Part shown: in pieces, positions 1 to 7,518 of the stretch | Numbering within the stretch: position 1 is the stretch's first letter | Layout of the letters: the number at the start of each line of letters is the position of its first letter | Source: Suilimivivens sp964614185 | Lineage (GTDB): Bacteria > Bacillota > Clostridia > Lachnospirales > Lachnospiraceae | Reading direction: 5' to 3' | NCBI GenBank assembly: GCA_964614185.1 | Contig: CAZTKJ010000020.1 | Location: 1-54,456, forward strand | Length of the DNA: 54,456 nucleotides | The notes under the pieces: model-generated | Told to the model about the DNA's origin: nothing | Database searches by the model: none | The model's input: only the letters and a program-made list of their open reading frames with translations | Made by a program: the position numbers and the translations under genes

Positions 1-500
1 ACCATGATCTTCTGCTCTTTTTCATTGTCGAGGCCGTAAGCCAGCGCTGCCGCCGTAGGCTCGTTGATGATACGCTTCACATCCAGACCTGCAATCTTAC
101 CTGCGTCCTTGGTCGCCTGTCTCTGTGCATCGTTGAAATATGCGGGCACTGTGATGACAGCCTCCGTCACCTTCTCGCCCAGATAATTCTCTGCATCCGC
201 TTTCAGTTTCTGAAGGATCATAGCTGAGATCTGCTGAGGTGAATATTTCTTATCATCAATGTTGCGTCCTCTGTCTGTACCCATGTCTCTCTTAATAGAA
301 GAAATAGTCTTTTCTGCATTAGTTACTGCCTGACGTTTTGCCGGTTCACCAATCAGTCTTTCTCCTGTTTTAGTAAATGCAACAACAGAGGGTGTTGTTC
401 TTGCTCCTTCTGCATTTGCAATGACAGTAGGCTTACCGCCTTCCATAACTGCTACACAGCTGTTTGTTGTTCCTAAATCAATACCGATTATTTTGCTCAT
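1..500 (-). CDS. dnaK: DnaK (Hsp70 chaperone), N-terminal 166 residues, cut by window edge
   Basis: ATP-dependent cytosolic chaperone that folds and protects proteins together with DnaJ and GrpE. Translation from the ATG at 498-500 begins MSKIIGIDLGTTNSCVAVM, the Hsp70 phosphate-1 loop of the actin-like ATPase fold, and continues through TVPAYFNDAQRQATKDAG and NEPTAAALAYG, both Hsp70 signatures. No stop occurs before base 1, so only about a quarter of the protein is present. A strong AGGAGG-type ribosome-binding site lies just upstream. It is the third gene after hrcA and grpE, with a 39-base gap to grpE, and should share their CIRCE-controlled heat-shock transcript. Identity is essentially certain. 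Confidence 0.98.
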   Translation of the reverse strand, partial: MSKIIGIDLGTTNSCVAVMEGGKPTVIANAEGARTTPSVVAFTKTGERLIGEPAKRQAVTNAEKTISSIKRDMGTDRGRNIDDKKYSPQQISAMILQKLKADAENYLGEKVTEAVITVPAYFNDAQRQATKDAGKIAGLDVKRIINEPTAAALAYGLDNEKEQKIM

Positions 501-539
501 GATTGTCTCCTCCTAAAATTATATCATTTTCTTTAATCT

Positions 540-1196
540 CTAACTTACTACTGCTACCATACTATGTCTTACCACGCTTTCCCTGTAGGTATATCCCCTT
601 TGCAGTTCCCTGGCAATAATGCCGGATTCATATTCGTCACTTTCCATCTGCATGACTGCATTGTGGAATTCAGGGTTAAATTCCTCACCTACGGCAGGAA
701 TGGGCCTTATCTCCATTTTTTCAAATTCATCCATCAGCTGTTTATAAATCATCTCCATTCCTTCTACAAAAGGATTTCCCTTTTCTTCTTCAGGAATACT
801 TGCAAGGCCTCTTTCAAAATTATCCACTACAGGAAGAATTTTTTCTATTACGCTCTTGGCTCCTGTTTCAAACATGGCTGACTTTTCCCTTTCCGTACGC
901 TTACGGAAATTGTCAAATTCCGCCATCTGGCGTTTCACCCGGTCTTCCAGTTCTTCAATCTTTTCTTTCATGGCATCCTGTTTTTTATCAGCCTTTTGCT
1001 TTTTCTTAAAAAGCTTTTTGTCAGTTTTATTTTCCTGACTTTCTTCTGCTGAATCCTCTTCAGCTTCTGCTTCTTTGTCTTCCTTTACTTCTTCTGTATC
1101 AGGATCCAAAATGTTTTCTTCTGTTTCCGGAATATCTTTCACAGTCTCCTCTGTGGATATATTTTCCTGTATATCCTCTTTTTTTTCCTCTGCCAT
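540..1196 (-). CDS. grpE: GrpE nucleotide exchange factor
   Basis: Co-chaperone that releases ADP from DnaK; acts as a dimer in the cytosol. The 218-residue product has a long acidic, Glu/Lys-rich disordered N-terminus (about residues 1-70), a coiled-coil segment with the conserved stretch MAEFDNFRKRTEREK, then the family core VVDNFERGL and the C-terminal beta-domain with EEFNPEFHNAVM. The start is set at MAEEKK because AAAGGG lies 9 bases upstream of it; an ATG three codons earlier (base 1205) has no room for a ribosome-binding site. It sits between hrcA (20 bases upstream) and dnaK, the classic Firmicutes order. Confidence 0.97.
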   Translation of the reverse strand: MAEEKKEDIQENISTEETVKDIPETEENILDPDTEEVKEDKEAEAEEDSAEESQENKTDKKLFKKKQKADKKQDAMKEKIEELEDRVKRQMAEFDNFRKRTEREKSAMFETGAKSVIEKILPVVDNFERGLASIPEEEKGNPFVEGMEMIYKQLMDEFEKMEIRPIPAVGEEFNPEFHNAVMQMESDEYESGIIARELQRGYTYRESVVRHSMVAVVS

Positions 1197-1216
1197 ATAC
1201 CTCATCCCTTTCTTCG

Positions 1217-2248
1217 CTATGATTTTTTCTTATATAAATCATCAAGCTGATGTGTGATGGTTTTTAATGTTCCGATTACTTTGTCATAATCCATACGTTT
1301 GGGACCAATAATGCCGATCGTTCCTCGCATTCCTTCACCCAGCTCATAGGTTGCCGTCACTACGCTGCAGTCCTTCATAGATTGAATCGGCGTTTCATTA
1401 CCGATATATACCTGAATTCCGGTACCGGATTCATCTGCCAAAGTATCATTAACTAATTCCGTAAGCATCTGCTTTTCTTCAAAAGTATTAATAATGTCAC
1501 TGGCCTTTTGCTGGTCTGCCAGCTCCGGATATTTAAAAATATTATTGGCACCACTGGTGTAGATCTCCAAATCCTCCTCGGCTCTGATACCTTTGGCAAT
1601 GGCATCTATTACATCACTGATGATGGCACTGTGGATGCCTGCCTGATGTTTTAATTCCGTGATCATAGCCAGATTGATCTCTTCTATTGCCAGGCCGTTA
1701 AGATGCGTATTCAACAGAATATTCAGTTTCAGAATAGTCTCATCATTCAGCTCGTCAGATACATGAAGAATGTTATTCTTAATCACATTACCTTCCATTA
1801 CCACAACAGCCAGAAGCTGGTTGATATCTACTTTGGAAAGCTGTATGAACTTTAATTTATTTTTTTGTACTGCCGGCGCAGAAATCATGGAAGCATAATT
1901 TGTATTAACCGCCAGAAGTTTAGCCACCTGCTTTAAGAGATTATCCATCTTATCTTCTCTCTCAAGCATCATCTCTTTCATCTCTTCCAGTTCTTTATCT
2001 TTTGCTTCCATCATGGTATCTACGTATAATCGATATCCCTTGTCAGATGGAATGCGTCCTGCAGAGGTATGGGGCTGTAAGATATATCCCATTTCTTCCA
2101 AATCTGCCATTTCATTGCGGATCGTAGCAGAACTCAGATTCAAATCTGTGAATTTAGAAATGGTCCGGCTTCCTACCGGTTCGCCTGTTTCAAGATAATT
2201 CCGGATAATGGCCTGCATGATTTTTATTTTTCTTTCATCTAACTGCAT
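1217..2248 (-). CDS. hrcA: HrcA heat-inducible transcription repressor
   Basis: Represses class I heat-shock genes by binding CIRCE; its activity depends on GroEL. The 343-residue product starts with a winged-helix DNA-binding domain (residues 1-75; MQLDERKIKIMQAIIRNYLE, then GSRTISK and LSSATIRNEMADLE) followed by the GAF-like HrcA domain and the C-terminal GIIGPKRMDYDKV motif. The start at MQLDERK is preferred because GAAGGG lies 10 bases upstream; two ATG codons before it (to 2257) lie too close to that site. It is the first gene of hrcA-grpE-dnaK and is autoregulated through the CIRCE at 2283-2309. Confidence 0.97.
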   Translation of the reverse strand: MQLDERKIKIMQAIIRNYLETGEPVGSRTISKFTDLNLSSATIRNEMADLEEMGYILQPHTSAGRIPSDKGYRLYVDTMMEAKDKELEEMKEMMLEREDKMDNLLKQVAKLLAVNTNYASMISAPAVQKNKLKFIQLSKVDINQLLAVVVMEGNVIKNNILHVSDELNDETILKLNILLNTHLNGLAIEEINLAMITELKHQAGIHSAIISDVIDAIAKGIRAEEDLEIYTSGANNIFKYPELADQQKASDIINTFEEKQMLTELVNDTLADESGTGIQVYIGNETPIQSMKDCSVVTATYELGEGMRGTIGIIGPKRMDYDKVIGTLKTITHQLDDLYKKKS

Positions 2249-2282
2249 TTCCATCATTCCCTTCTATTATCTTTTATTTTTG

Positions 2283-2309
2283 TTAGCACTCAACTCATTA
2301 GAGTGCTAA
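2283..2309. promoter_or_regulatory. CIRCE operator (HrcA binding site)
   Basis: Perfect inverted repeat TTAGCACTC - 9 bases - GAGTGCTAA, identical to the CIRCE consensus. It lies between the predicted transcription start and hrcA, the usual place for autoregulation of an hrcA-grpE-dnaK operon. Confidence 0.97.
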
Positions 2310-2323
2310 CATCTTCTTAACCT

Positions 2324-2352
2324 AAAATATCACTTACCCTATTTATTGTCAA
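2324..2352 (-). promoter_or_regulatory. Sigma-A promoter of hrcA-grpE-dnaK
   Basis: On the minus strand TTGACA (2347-2352), a 17-base spacer, then TATTTT (2324-2329). The predicted start point falls at about 2317, so the CIRCE immediately downstream covers the first transcribed bases. Heat regulation would therefore be by repression, not by an alternative sigma factor. Confidence 0.85.
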
Positions 2353-2440
2353 CACATATGTAAAAAAATAATTATTAAAAAATTCTAAATTCTAAAACAA
2401 CGGACGCCGCGCTTTGCAGCGCTCACTCTTTTGCATAATA

Positions 2441-2470
2441 AAACAGGCTCTGCATCTGCAGAGCCTGTTT
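2441..2470 (-). terminator. Rho-independent terminator after the DUF6465 gene
   Basis: Perfect 14-bp inverted repeat (AAACAGGCTCTGCA / TGCAGAGCCTGTTT) with a 2-base loop, 49 bases past the stop of the DUF6465 gene. On the minus strand it runs into TTTTATTATG, a short U-rich tail. It separates that gene from the hrcA promoter. Confidence 0.85.
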
Positions 2471-2518
2471 ACACATTTTTACTTTAAATTGCCGTTTTAG
2501 TGCTGATTTACTGAGTGC

Positions 2519-2944
2519 TTAAATGAAGAAGCTTCCTGTAATATTTCCGTTGATTACATAATATGTAGTATTTTCTTCCGGCTTTACATACAGTTCAACG
2601 GTCTTAAAATCTTCTTCCTTGCCGTCTAAATCATATTTCCAGACATCTTTACAAATCTTTACCAGATCTTCGGATGTATATGATTTTCCGCTAAACTGAA
2701 AATGAACAGCCTCTGTAACTTTCGCTGCAGCAGCCTTTACAGCTCTTTTCTTAGCAGGTGCCTTTTCTGCTGCCTTAACAGGTTTTGCAGGCTTATCTGC
2801 TGTTTTCTTTACTGCCGTCTTTTTTACAGGTACTTTCTTGATTGCTACGGCTTTCTTAGCTGTTGCAGGTTTTTTAACTTCTTCAGTTTCTTTTACCGGA
2901 TTCTTAGCTTCTTCCTTAACTTCTGTTTTCTTTGTCTCTGCCAT
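2519..2944 (-). CDS. DUF6465 family protein, Lys/Ala/Pro-rich
   Basis: A 141-residue cytoplasmic protein of unknown function. The first ~85 residues are a low-complexity, strongly basic tail of KK, KA, PVKK and TAKK repeats, reminiscent of histone H1-like or HU-tail sequences. The last ~60 residues form a small globular domain (VHFQFSGKSYTSEDL ... VELYVKPEENTTYYVING) that I recognise as the DUF6465 domain common in Lachnospiraceae. The start at MAETKK has GAAAGGAG 8 bases upstream; an in-frame ATG 9 codons earlier lacks a site. It has its own promoter and terminator, so it is monocistronic. Nucleic-acid binding by the tail is a guess from charge only. Confidence 0.85.
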   Translation of the reverse strand: MAETKKTEVKEEAKNPVKETEEVKKPATAKKAVAIKKVPVKKTAVKKTADKPAKPVKAAEKAPAKKRAVKAAAAKVTEAVHFQFSGKSYTSEDLVKICKDVWKYDLDGKEEDFKTVELYVKPEENTTYYVINGNITGSFFI

Positions 2945-3014
2945 TATAATGACTCCTTTCACATAAGACACTAATTACTCTTATAAACAAATTCAATAAA
3001 TAACTTTTTATTGG

Positions 3015-3043
3015 AGTGTACTCTATAATTTGCAAATTGTCAA
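3015..3043 (-). promoter_or_regulatory. Sigma-A promoter of the DUF6465 gene
   Basis: Minus strand: TTGACA (3038-3043), 17 bases, TACACT (3015-3020). The predicted start near 3008 gives a leader of about 64 bases. Confidence 0.8.
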
Positions 3044-3057
3044 CTAATTAATGTTAT

Positions 3058-3903
3058 TTACTTAACAATGCCAAAATATAATAATACGACCACTCCCAAA
3101 ATAATCCGATACCAGCCGAATACTTTAAAATCATGCTTTTTAATATATCCCATTAATAGCTTAATAACCAAAATGGAAACAAGAAATGCTGTTACCATGC
3201 CTGTCATTAATATCATCAGTTCATTTCCTGTAAAAGAAAAACCAAATTTTATTATTTTAAGCAGACTGGCCCCCAGCATTACCGGAATAGCAAGGAAAAA
3301 AGTAAACTCTGCTGCCACTGTTCTGGATACTCCGATCAATATTGCTCCTAAAATCGTTGCTCCGGATCTTGAAGTCCCCGGAAAAACAGCGGCAATTAAT
3401 TGAAACATTCCGATTACCAGCGCCATCCTGTAAGAAATTTCATTCAAAGAATTCACTTTAGGCGCCGTTCTCTGATTTTTGTTTTCAATAATAATGAAGC
3501 CAACGCCGAACAGAATCAGCATAATAGCCACACATATACTATTGTAAAATAATTTTTCCAAAAATTCATCAAACGCAATTCCCACTACTGCCGCAGGAAG
3601 GCAGGCAACAATAATGCGAAACCAGAGTTCCCAGACATCTCGTCTGCAGTAAGCAAGAATCCCTGTAGCAGCGCTATTGTTGTTCTTTCTGCCGAAAGGC
3701 CAGATTTTAGGAAAAAACAAAAGCACTACCGCTAAAATTGCTCCCAGCTGTATAACCACCAGAAACATTTCCCAAAATTCCGGAGTAACATCCAGCTTTA
3801 CAAATTCATCAAGCAGTATCATATGTCCGGTACTGCTGATAGGAAGCCACTCTGTAATCCCCTCTACAATGCCAAACAACAATGCCTGTAAAAATTCTAT
3901 CAT
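3058..3903 (-). CDS. uppP: Undecaprenyl-diphosphatase (UppP/BacA)
   Basis: Integral membrane phosphatase that dephosphorylates undecaprenyl diphosphate to recycle the lipid carrier for peptidoglycan and other wall polymers; its overproduction gives bacitracin resistance. The 281-residue product has the two hallmark motifs: EGITEWLPISSTGHMIL (residues 14-30, with the catalytic Glu pair and His27) and PGTSRSGAT near residue 180, plus about eight hydrophobic segments. The start at MIEFLQ is chosen for GGGAGG 7 bases upstream; a longer frame to 3918 would include the ribosome-binding site. It lies 64 bases after the aminotransferase gene in the same direction, with no terminator between them. Confidence 0.95.
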   Translation of the reverse strand: MIEFLQALLFGIVEGITEWLPISSTGHMILLDEFVKLDVTPEFWEMFLVVIQLGAILAVVLLFFPKIWPFGRKNNNSAATGILAYCRRDVWELWFRIIVACLPAAVVGIAFDEFLEKLFYNSICVAIMLILFGVGFIIIENKNQRTAPKVNSLNEISYRMALVIGMFQLIAAVFPGTSRSGATILGAILIGVSRTVAAEFTFFLAIPVMLGASLLKIIKFGFSFTGNELMILMTGMVTAFLVSILVIKLLMGYIKKHDFKVFGWYRIILGVVVLLYFGIVK

Positions 3904-3966
3904 TTTTGATCCTCCCAAATAAACTTTACATTAGGAATATATTCAAAGCTCTGTATTTCTAGCATC

Positions 3967-5154
3967 CTATGCGTAGTTTTCCTTTACAAATCTGCGAAGC
4001 GCTTCAAGGGAACGCTCCACTTTTTCCGTATCAATGCAATATGCCATACGGAAGTACCCTGGCACTCCAAAGCTGTCAGAGGGTACCAGCACCAGATCAT
4101 AGTTCAAAGCTTTTTTGCAGAAAGCAACGGCATCTTCCTCCAGCGCCTTAGGGAAAATGTAAAAGGTTCCGCCGGGTTTGATACAGGAAAATCCCAGTTC
4201 CTTCAGTTCCTTATACAATATATTCATATTGGTTTCATAAACGCTCATATCAGAAGTAGTATCCAGCGTTTCCGCTACTGCCAGCTGTATAATGGAAGGC
4301 GGACAATTATGTCCGATACCTCTGGAGATCTGCCCGCACATAGCGCTGATCAGTGCAGCATCCCTACATTTGGGATTTACTGCTACATAACCGATACGTT
4401 CACCGGGGAGAGAGAGGGATTTTGAATAAGAATAGCAGGACAGCGTATTATCATAAAATTTTGAAACATAAGGCGCCTCTACCCCGCCAAATACGATTTC
4501 TCTGTAAGGCTCATCTGAGATAAGGAAAATATCATGCCCGTATTCTTTCTGCTTTCTGTTAAGAAACTCCGAAAGGGTCTTCAGCGTTTCCGCACTATAT
4601 ACTGCACCTGAAGGATTGTTCGGCGTATTGATCAAAAGCGCTGCTGTTTTTTCATTAAATTGCTCTTCCAGTTTTTCAAAATTGATTTGAAAATTTTCCG
4701 TATTGGCAGGAACCACTTTTAAAACGGCTCCCGTCATATTGATATAGAAGTTATACTCCGGAAAATAAGGGGCAAATGTAAGCACTTCATCACCGGGTTT
4801 CGTTACGCAGCGAACAGCATGGGCAATGGCTCCGGCTGCTCCTGTAGTGGGAAAGATATGGTTTCCTTCATAGTCCATTCCAAATCTTTTATTCAAAGAA
4901 GCTGCTATCTTCTCTTTTACGGAAGGGATTCCAAGGCTGGGACTATATCCATGAAGTTCCATAGAACTTTTATTCTCCAGCAGATGGAGCATTGTTTTTG
5001 TGAACTCTTCCGGTACGGGAACGGAAGGATTGCCGAGGCTGTAATCAAATACATTTTCGTATCCGATTTCTTTTCCCCTTGCAGTTGCAGCCTCAGACAG
5101 TTCTCTGATAACCGATTTCCCCTGTAACATTTTTTTATACTGTTCGTTAATCAT
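3967..5154 (-). CDS. Pyridoxal-phosphate-dependent class I/II aminotransferase
   Basis: A 395-residue fold-type I aminotransferase. Visible features are the NTPNNPSG motif (176-183), SDEPYRE (213-219) and SYSKSLSLPGERIGY with the cofactor-binding Lys245 followed by the phosphate-binding Arg. The length is normal. The family is close to the aspartate/aromatic aminotransferases of Clostridia, but the amino-acid substrate cannot be read from sequence. GAGGG lies upstream of the ATG. The gene follows the GH1-ManA fusion by only 25 bases and may be co-transcribed with it, although no metabolic link to mannan use is obvious. Confidence 0.9.
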   Translation of the reverse strand: MINEQYKKMLQGKSVIRELSEAATARGKEIGYENVFDYSLGNPSVPVPEEFTKTMLHLLENKSSMELHGYSPSLGIPSVKEKIAASLNKRFGMDYEGNHIFPTTGAAGAIAHAVRCVTKPGDEVLTFAPYFPEYNFYINMTGAVLKVVPANTENFQINFEKLEEQFNEKTAALLINTPNNPSGAVYSAETLKTLSEFLNRKQKEYGHDIFLISDEPYREIVFGGVEAPYVSKFYDNTLSCYSYSKSLSLPGERIGYVAVNPKCRDAALISAMCGQISRGIGHNCPPSIIQLAVAETLDTTSDMSVYETNMNILYKELKELGFSCIKPGGTFYIFPKALEEDAVAFCKKALNYDLVLVPSDSFGVPGYFRMAYCIDTEKVERSLEALRRFVKENYA

Positions 5155-5179
5155 GTGTTTCCCTCGCTTTCAACATATA

Positions 5180-7486
5180 CTATCTTATAGAAGAAGCTAT
5201 GATTGTCATTTCTCCCTGCATATCCACCTTTCCAAAGCCTTCAGGAAGAATAAAATGATCGCCTTTTTTAATGACCTCTCCGCCTATCAGCCCTTCTCCT
5301 TCGATAACGCTCATGATCAAAAAGGGATAAGTCTGCCAGAAAGACATCTGCTTCTTTACATTTAATTTCCACACTCTGTAATAGCTGCATGAAATCAATT
5401 CATTCATGGTATTTTCCGGCAGATCAGGCGTTTCTTTTACGCTGTCCTTAGCAGATGGCGCCGGAACCGTAATTACATCAATGCTCTGCTCTATATGCAG
5501 CTGGCGCGGCTTGCCCTCTGTCAATCTGTCATAGTCATAAACGCGGTAAGTAATATCGCTGTTTTGCTGAGTCTCCAAAATCATCATGCCGCCCTTGATG
5601 GCATGTACTGTACCGGGATCGATCTGGATAAAATCTCCTTTCTTTACCGGTACCTCACGGATCATCTCCGTCCATCTGCCCTGACGGATCATATCTTCCA
5701 ATTCCTCTTTGGATTTTGCATTATGGCCTATTACCAGAGAAGCGTTCTTAAGGCAGTCTAAAATATACCAGCACTCCGTCTTTCCCAAAGATCCGTTTTC
5801 ATGCTCTCCGGCATAAGTGTCATCAGGATGTACCTGAATACTTAAATCTTCTTTTGCATCAATAATCTTAACCAGCAACGGAAATCTGTCAAGATTACTG
5901 TTGCCGAACAGTTCAGGTTCTTCTCTCCAAAGCTGTGAAAGAGTTCTGCCCTGATAGATGCCTTCCCGGACTACACAGTCTCCATTAGGATGTGCACTAA
6001 CTGCCCAGCACTCCCCTGTATGATCCCCCGGGATCTCATAGCCAAACTGATCCTGCAGTCTGCTGCCGCCCCAAATCATCTCCTTAAAGACAGGATCTAA
6101 AAACAAAACAGGCCTTGCCTTCTTATTGATTGTCAATTCTTTTCCATTGGATTCAATTACTTTCTGATACCAGAATGCAGAATCCTTTACAATTCTTTTC
6201 TGGGTTGCAAAATCCACATATACGATACCGAAACGCTCTGTATATCCTTTATCCCATTCAAAGTTATCAAGGAATGTCCAGAGGAAATAACCTCTTACAT
6301 CTGCTCCGTCATCATTAGCCTTTTGCAGTGCCGACAGATACAGATCCAGAAAATTTAACCGGTTAGGATCATGAACCCTGCCATCTAAGGAAACATCATC
6401 ATGGCAGGACATGCCATTTTCTGTGATATAAAGCGGCATATGATACCTTTCATAAAGAAACCGTACTCCCCAGTAAAAGCAGCCCGGCGTTACCGGCCAG
6501 TTAGCCGCTGTCTTAGGTGATCCTGCCGGCCTGTATACATCTTCAGGCTCACCATCCTCACCCTGCCGTATCATATAACCGTTATAAATATTCTGTCCCA
6601 TAAAATCAACGGGCTGGGAAATAAGCTCCATATCCTCTTCTGTAATTTCAGGCAGATATTCCGCAAATTTCTTAAGTCCCTCTTCAGGATACTTTCCAAG
6701 GAAAACAGGATCGTTAAACCATGCCACATTCCATGTCCAGTTACTCATAGGCTGATAAAATCCAAACAGCGCCTTTCTGGCTGCTTCAATGTCCTCCGGT
6801 CTGTCGGTTGCAGGATATGCCATGCTGCAGGTAGGCGCATATCCGATTTTAATAGGCCTGCAGGCATACTTCCGCAGATTGATAACAGCCTGTCCGTGAG
6901 CCCTGAGTGCATTGTGGGCAATCTGGAACACTTCTTTATATGGCAGCTTTTTACCGGGAGCATGAATGCCTGATAAATGACCAAGTCCTACAAAACATTC
7001 CGGCTCATTTAAAGTAATAAAATATTCACAGATATCTGAAAAGTTCTCAGCTATTACTTTTGCATATTCTCCAAACCATTGTATGACCTCTTCATTCAAC
7101 CAGCCGCCTTTATCCTCCAAAGCCTGGGGAAATTCCCAGTGATACATAGTAATATACGGCTCAATATGATTCTTTCTCATTTCCAGGATCATATCTCTAT
7201 ACATAGCAATAGCCTTCTCATTTACTCTGCCTGTTCCTTCCGGCAGGATCCTGGCCCAGCTCATGGAAAAACGATAGGCTTTGATTCCCAGCATCCGCAT
7301 TAATGCAAAATCTTCTTTGTATCTATGCATATGATCACAGGCTGTTTTAGCATCACTTTTATCTAAGATCCTGCCTTCTTTGGCAAAAGTATCCCATATG
7401 CTCCGGCCACAGCCATCACCTTCTTCTCTTCCTTCTATCTGATAAGCGCTGCTTGCCACACCCCATGCAAAATCATCGCGAAACAT
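5180..7486 (-). CDS. Bifunctional GH1 beta-glucosidase - class I mannose-6-phosphate isomerase fusion
   Basis: One uninterrupted 768-residue frame carrying two complete enzymes. Residues 1-448 are a full GH1 beta-glucosidase/6-phospho-beta-glycosidase-type barrel, with acid/base Glu161 in TLNEP and nucleophile Glu356 in YITENG. Residues 457-768 are a full class I ManA: QVHPDDTYA with zinc ligands Gln551 and His553, ECWYI with Glu571, and PGTVHAIKGG with His628. The linker is under ten residues. GH1 would release glucose from the non-reducing end of gluco-manno-oligosaccharides; ManA converts mannose-6-phosphate to fructose-6-phosphate. There is no signal peptide, so it is cytoplasmic. The start has GAGAGGAC 8 bases upstream. 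It follows the GH2 gene by 32 bases. Domain assignments are firm; the exact GH1 substrate is inferred from context. Confidence 0.93.
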   Translation of the reverse strand: MFRDDFAWGVASSAYQIEGREEGDGCGRSIWDTFAKEGRILDKSDAKTACDHMHRYKEDFALMRMLGIKAYRFSMSWARILPEGTGRVNEKAIAMYRDMILEMRKNHIEPYITMYHWEFPQALEDKGGWLNEEVIQWFGEYAKVIAENFSDICEYFITLNEPECFVGLGHLSGIHAPGKKLPYKEVFQIAHNALRAHGQAVINLRKYACRPIKIGYAPTCSMAYPATDRPEDIEAARKALFGFYQPMSNWTWNVAWFNDPVFLGKYPEEGLKKFAEYLPEITEEDMELISQPVDFMGQNIYNGYMIRQGEDGEPEDVYRPAGSPKTAANWPVTPGCFYWGVRFLYERYHMPLYITENGMSCHDDVSLDGRVHDPNRLNFLDLYLSALQKANDDGADVRGYFLWTFLDNFEWDKGYTERFGIVYVDFATQKRIVKDSAFWYQKVIESNGKELTINKKARPVLFLDPVFKEMIWGGSRLQDQFGYEIPGDHTGECWAVSAHPNGDCVVREGIYQGRTLSQLWREEPELFGNSNLDRFPLLVKIIDAKEDLSIQVHPDDTYAGEHENGSLGKTECWYILDCLKNASLVIGHNAKSKEELEDMIRQGRWTEMIREVPVKKGDFIQIDPGTVHAIKGGMMILETQQNSDITYRVYDYDRLTEGKPRQLHIEQSIDVITVPAPSAKDSVKETPDLPENTMNELISCSYYRVWKLNVKKQMSFWQTYPFLIMSVIEGEGLIGGEVIKKGDHFILPEGFGKVDMQGEMTIIASSIR

Positions 7487-7518
7487 AGTTATGTCCTCTC
7501 TTTCCTGTTCATAGACTC

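Noticed and set aside
2409..2422. Small GC-rich hairpin GCGCT-TTGC-AGCGC
   Set aside because: Only 5 bp, no T-tract, and next to a much better terminator; possibly a repeat fragment but not supportable from one copy.
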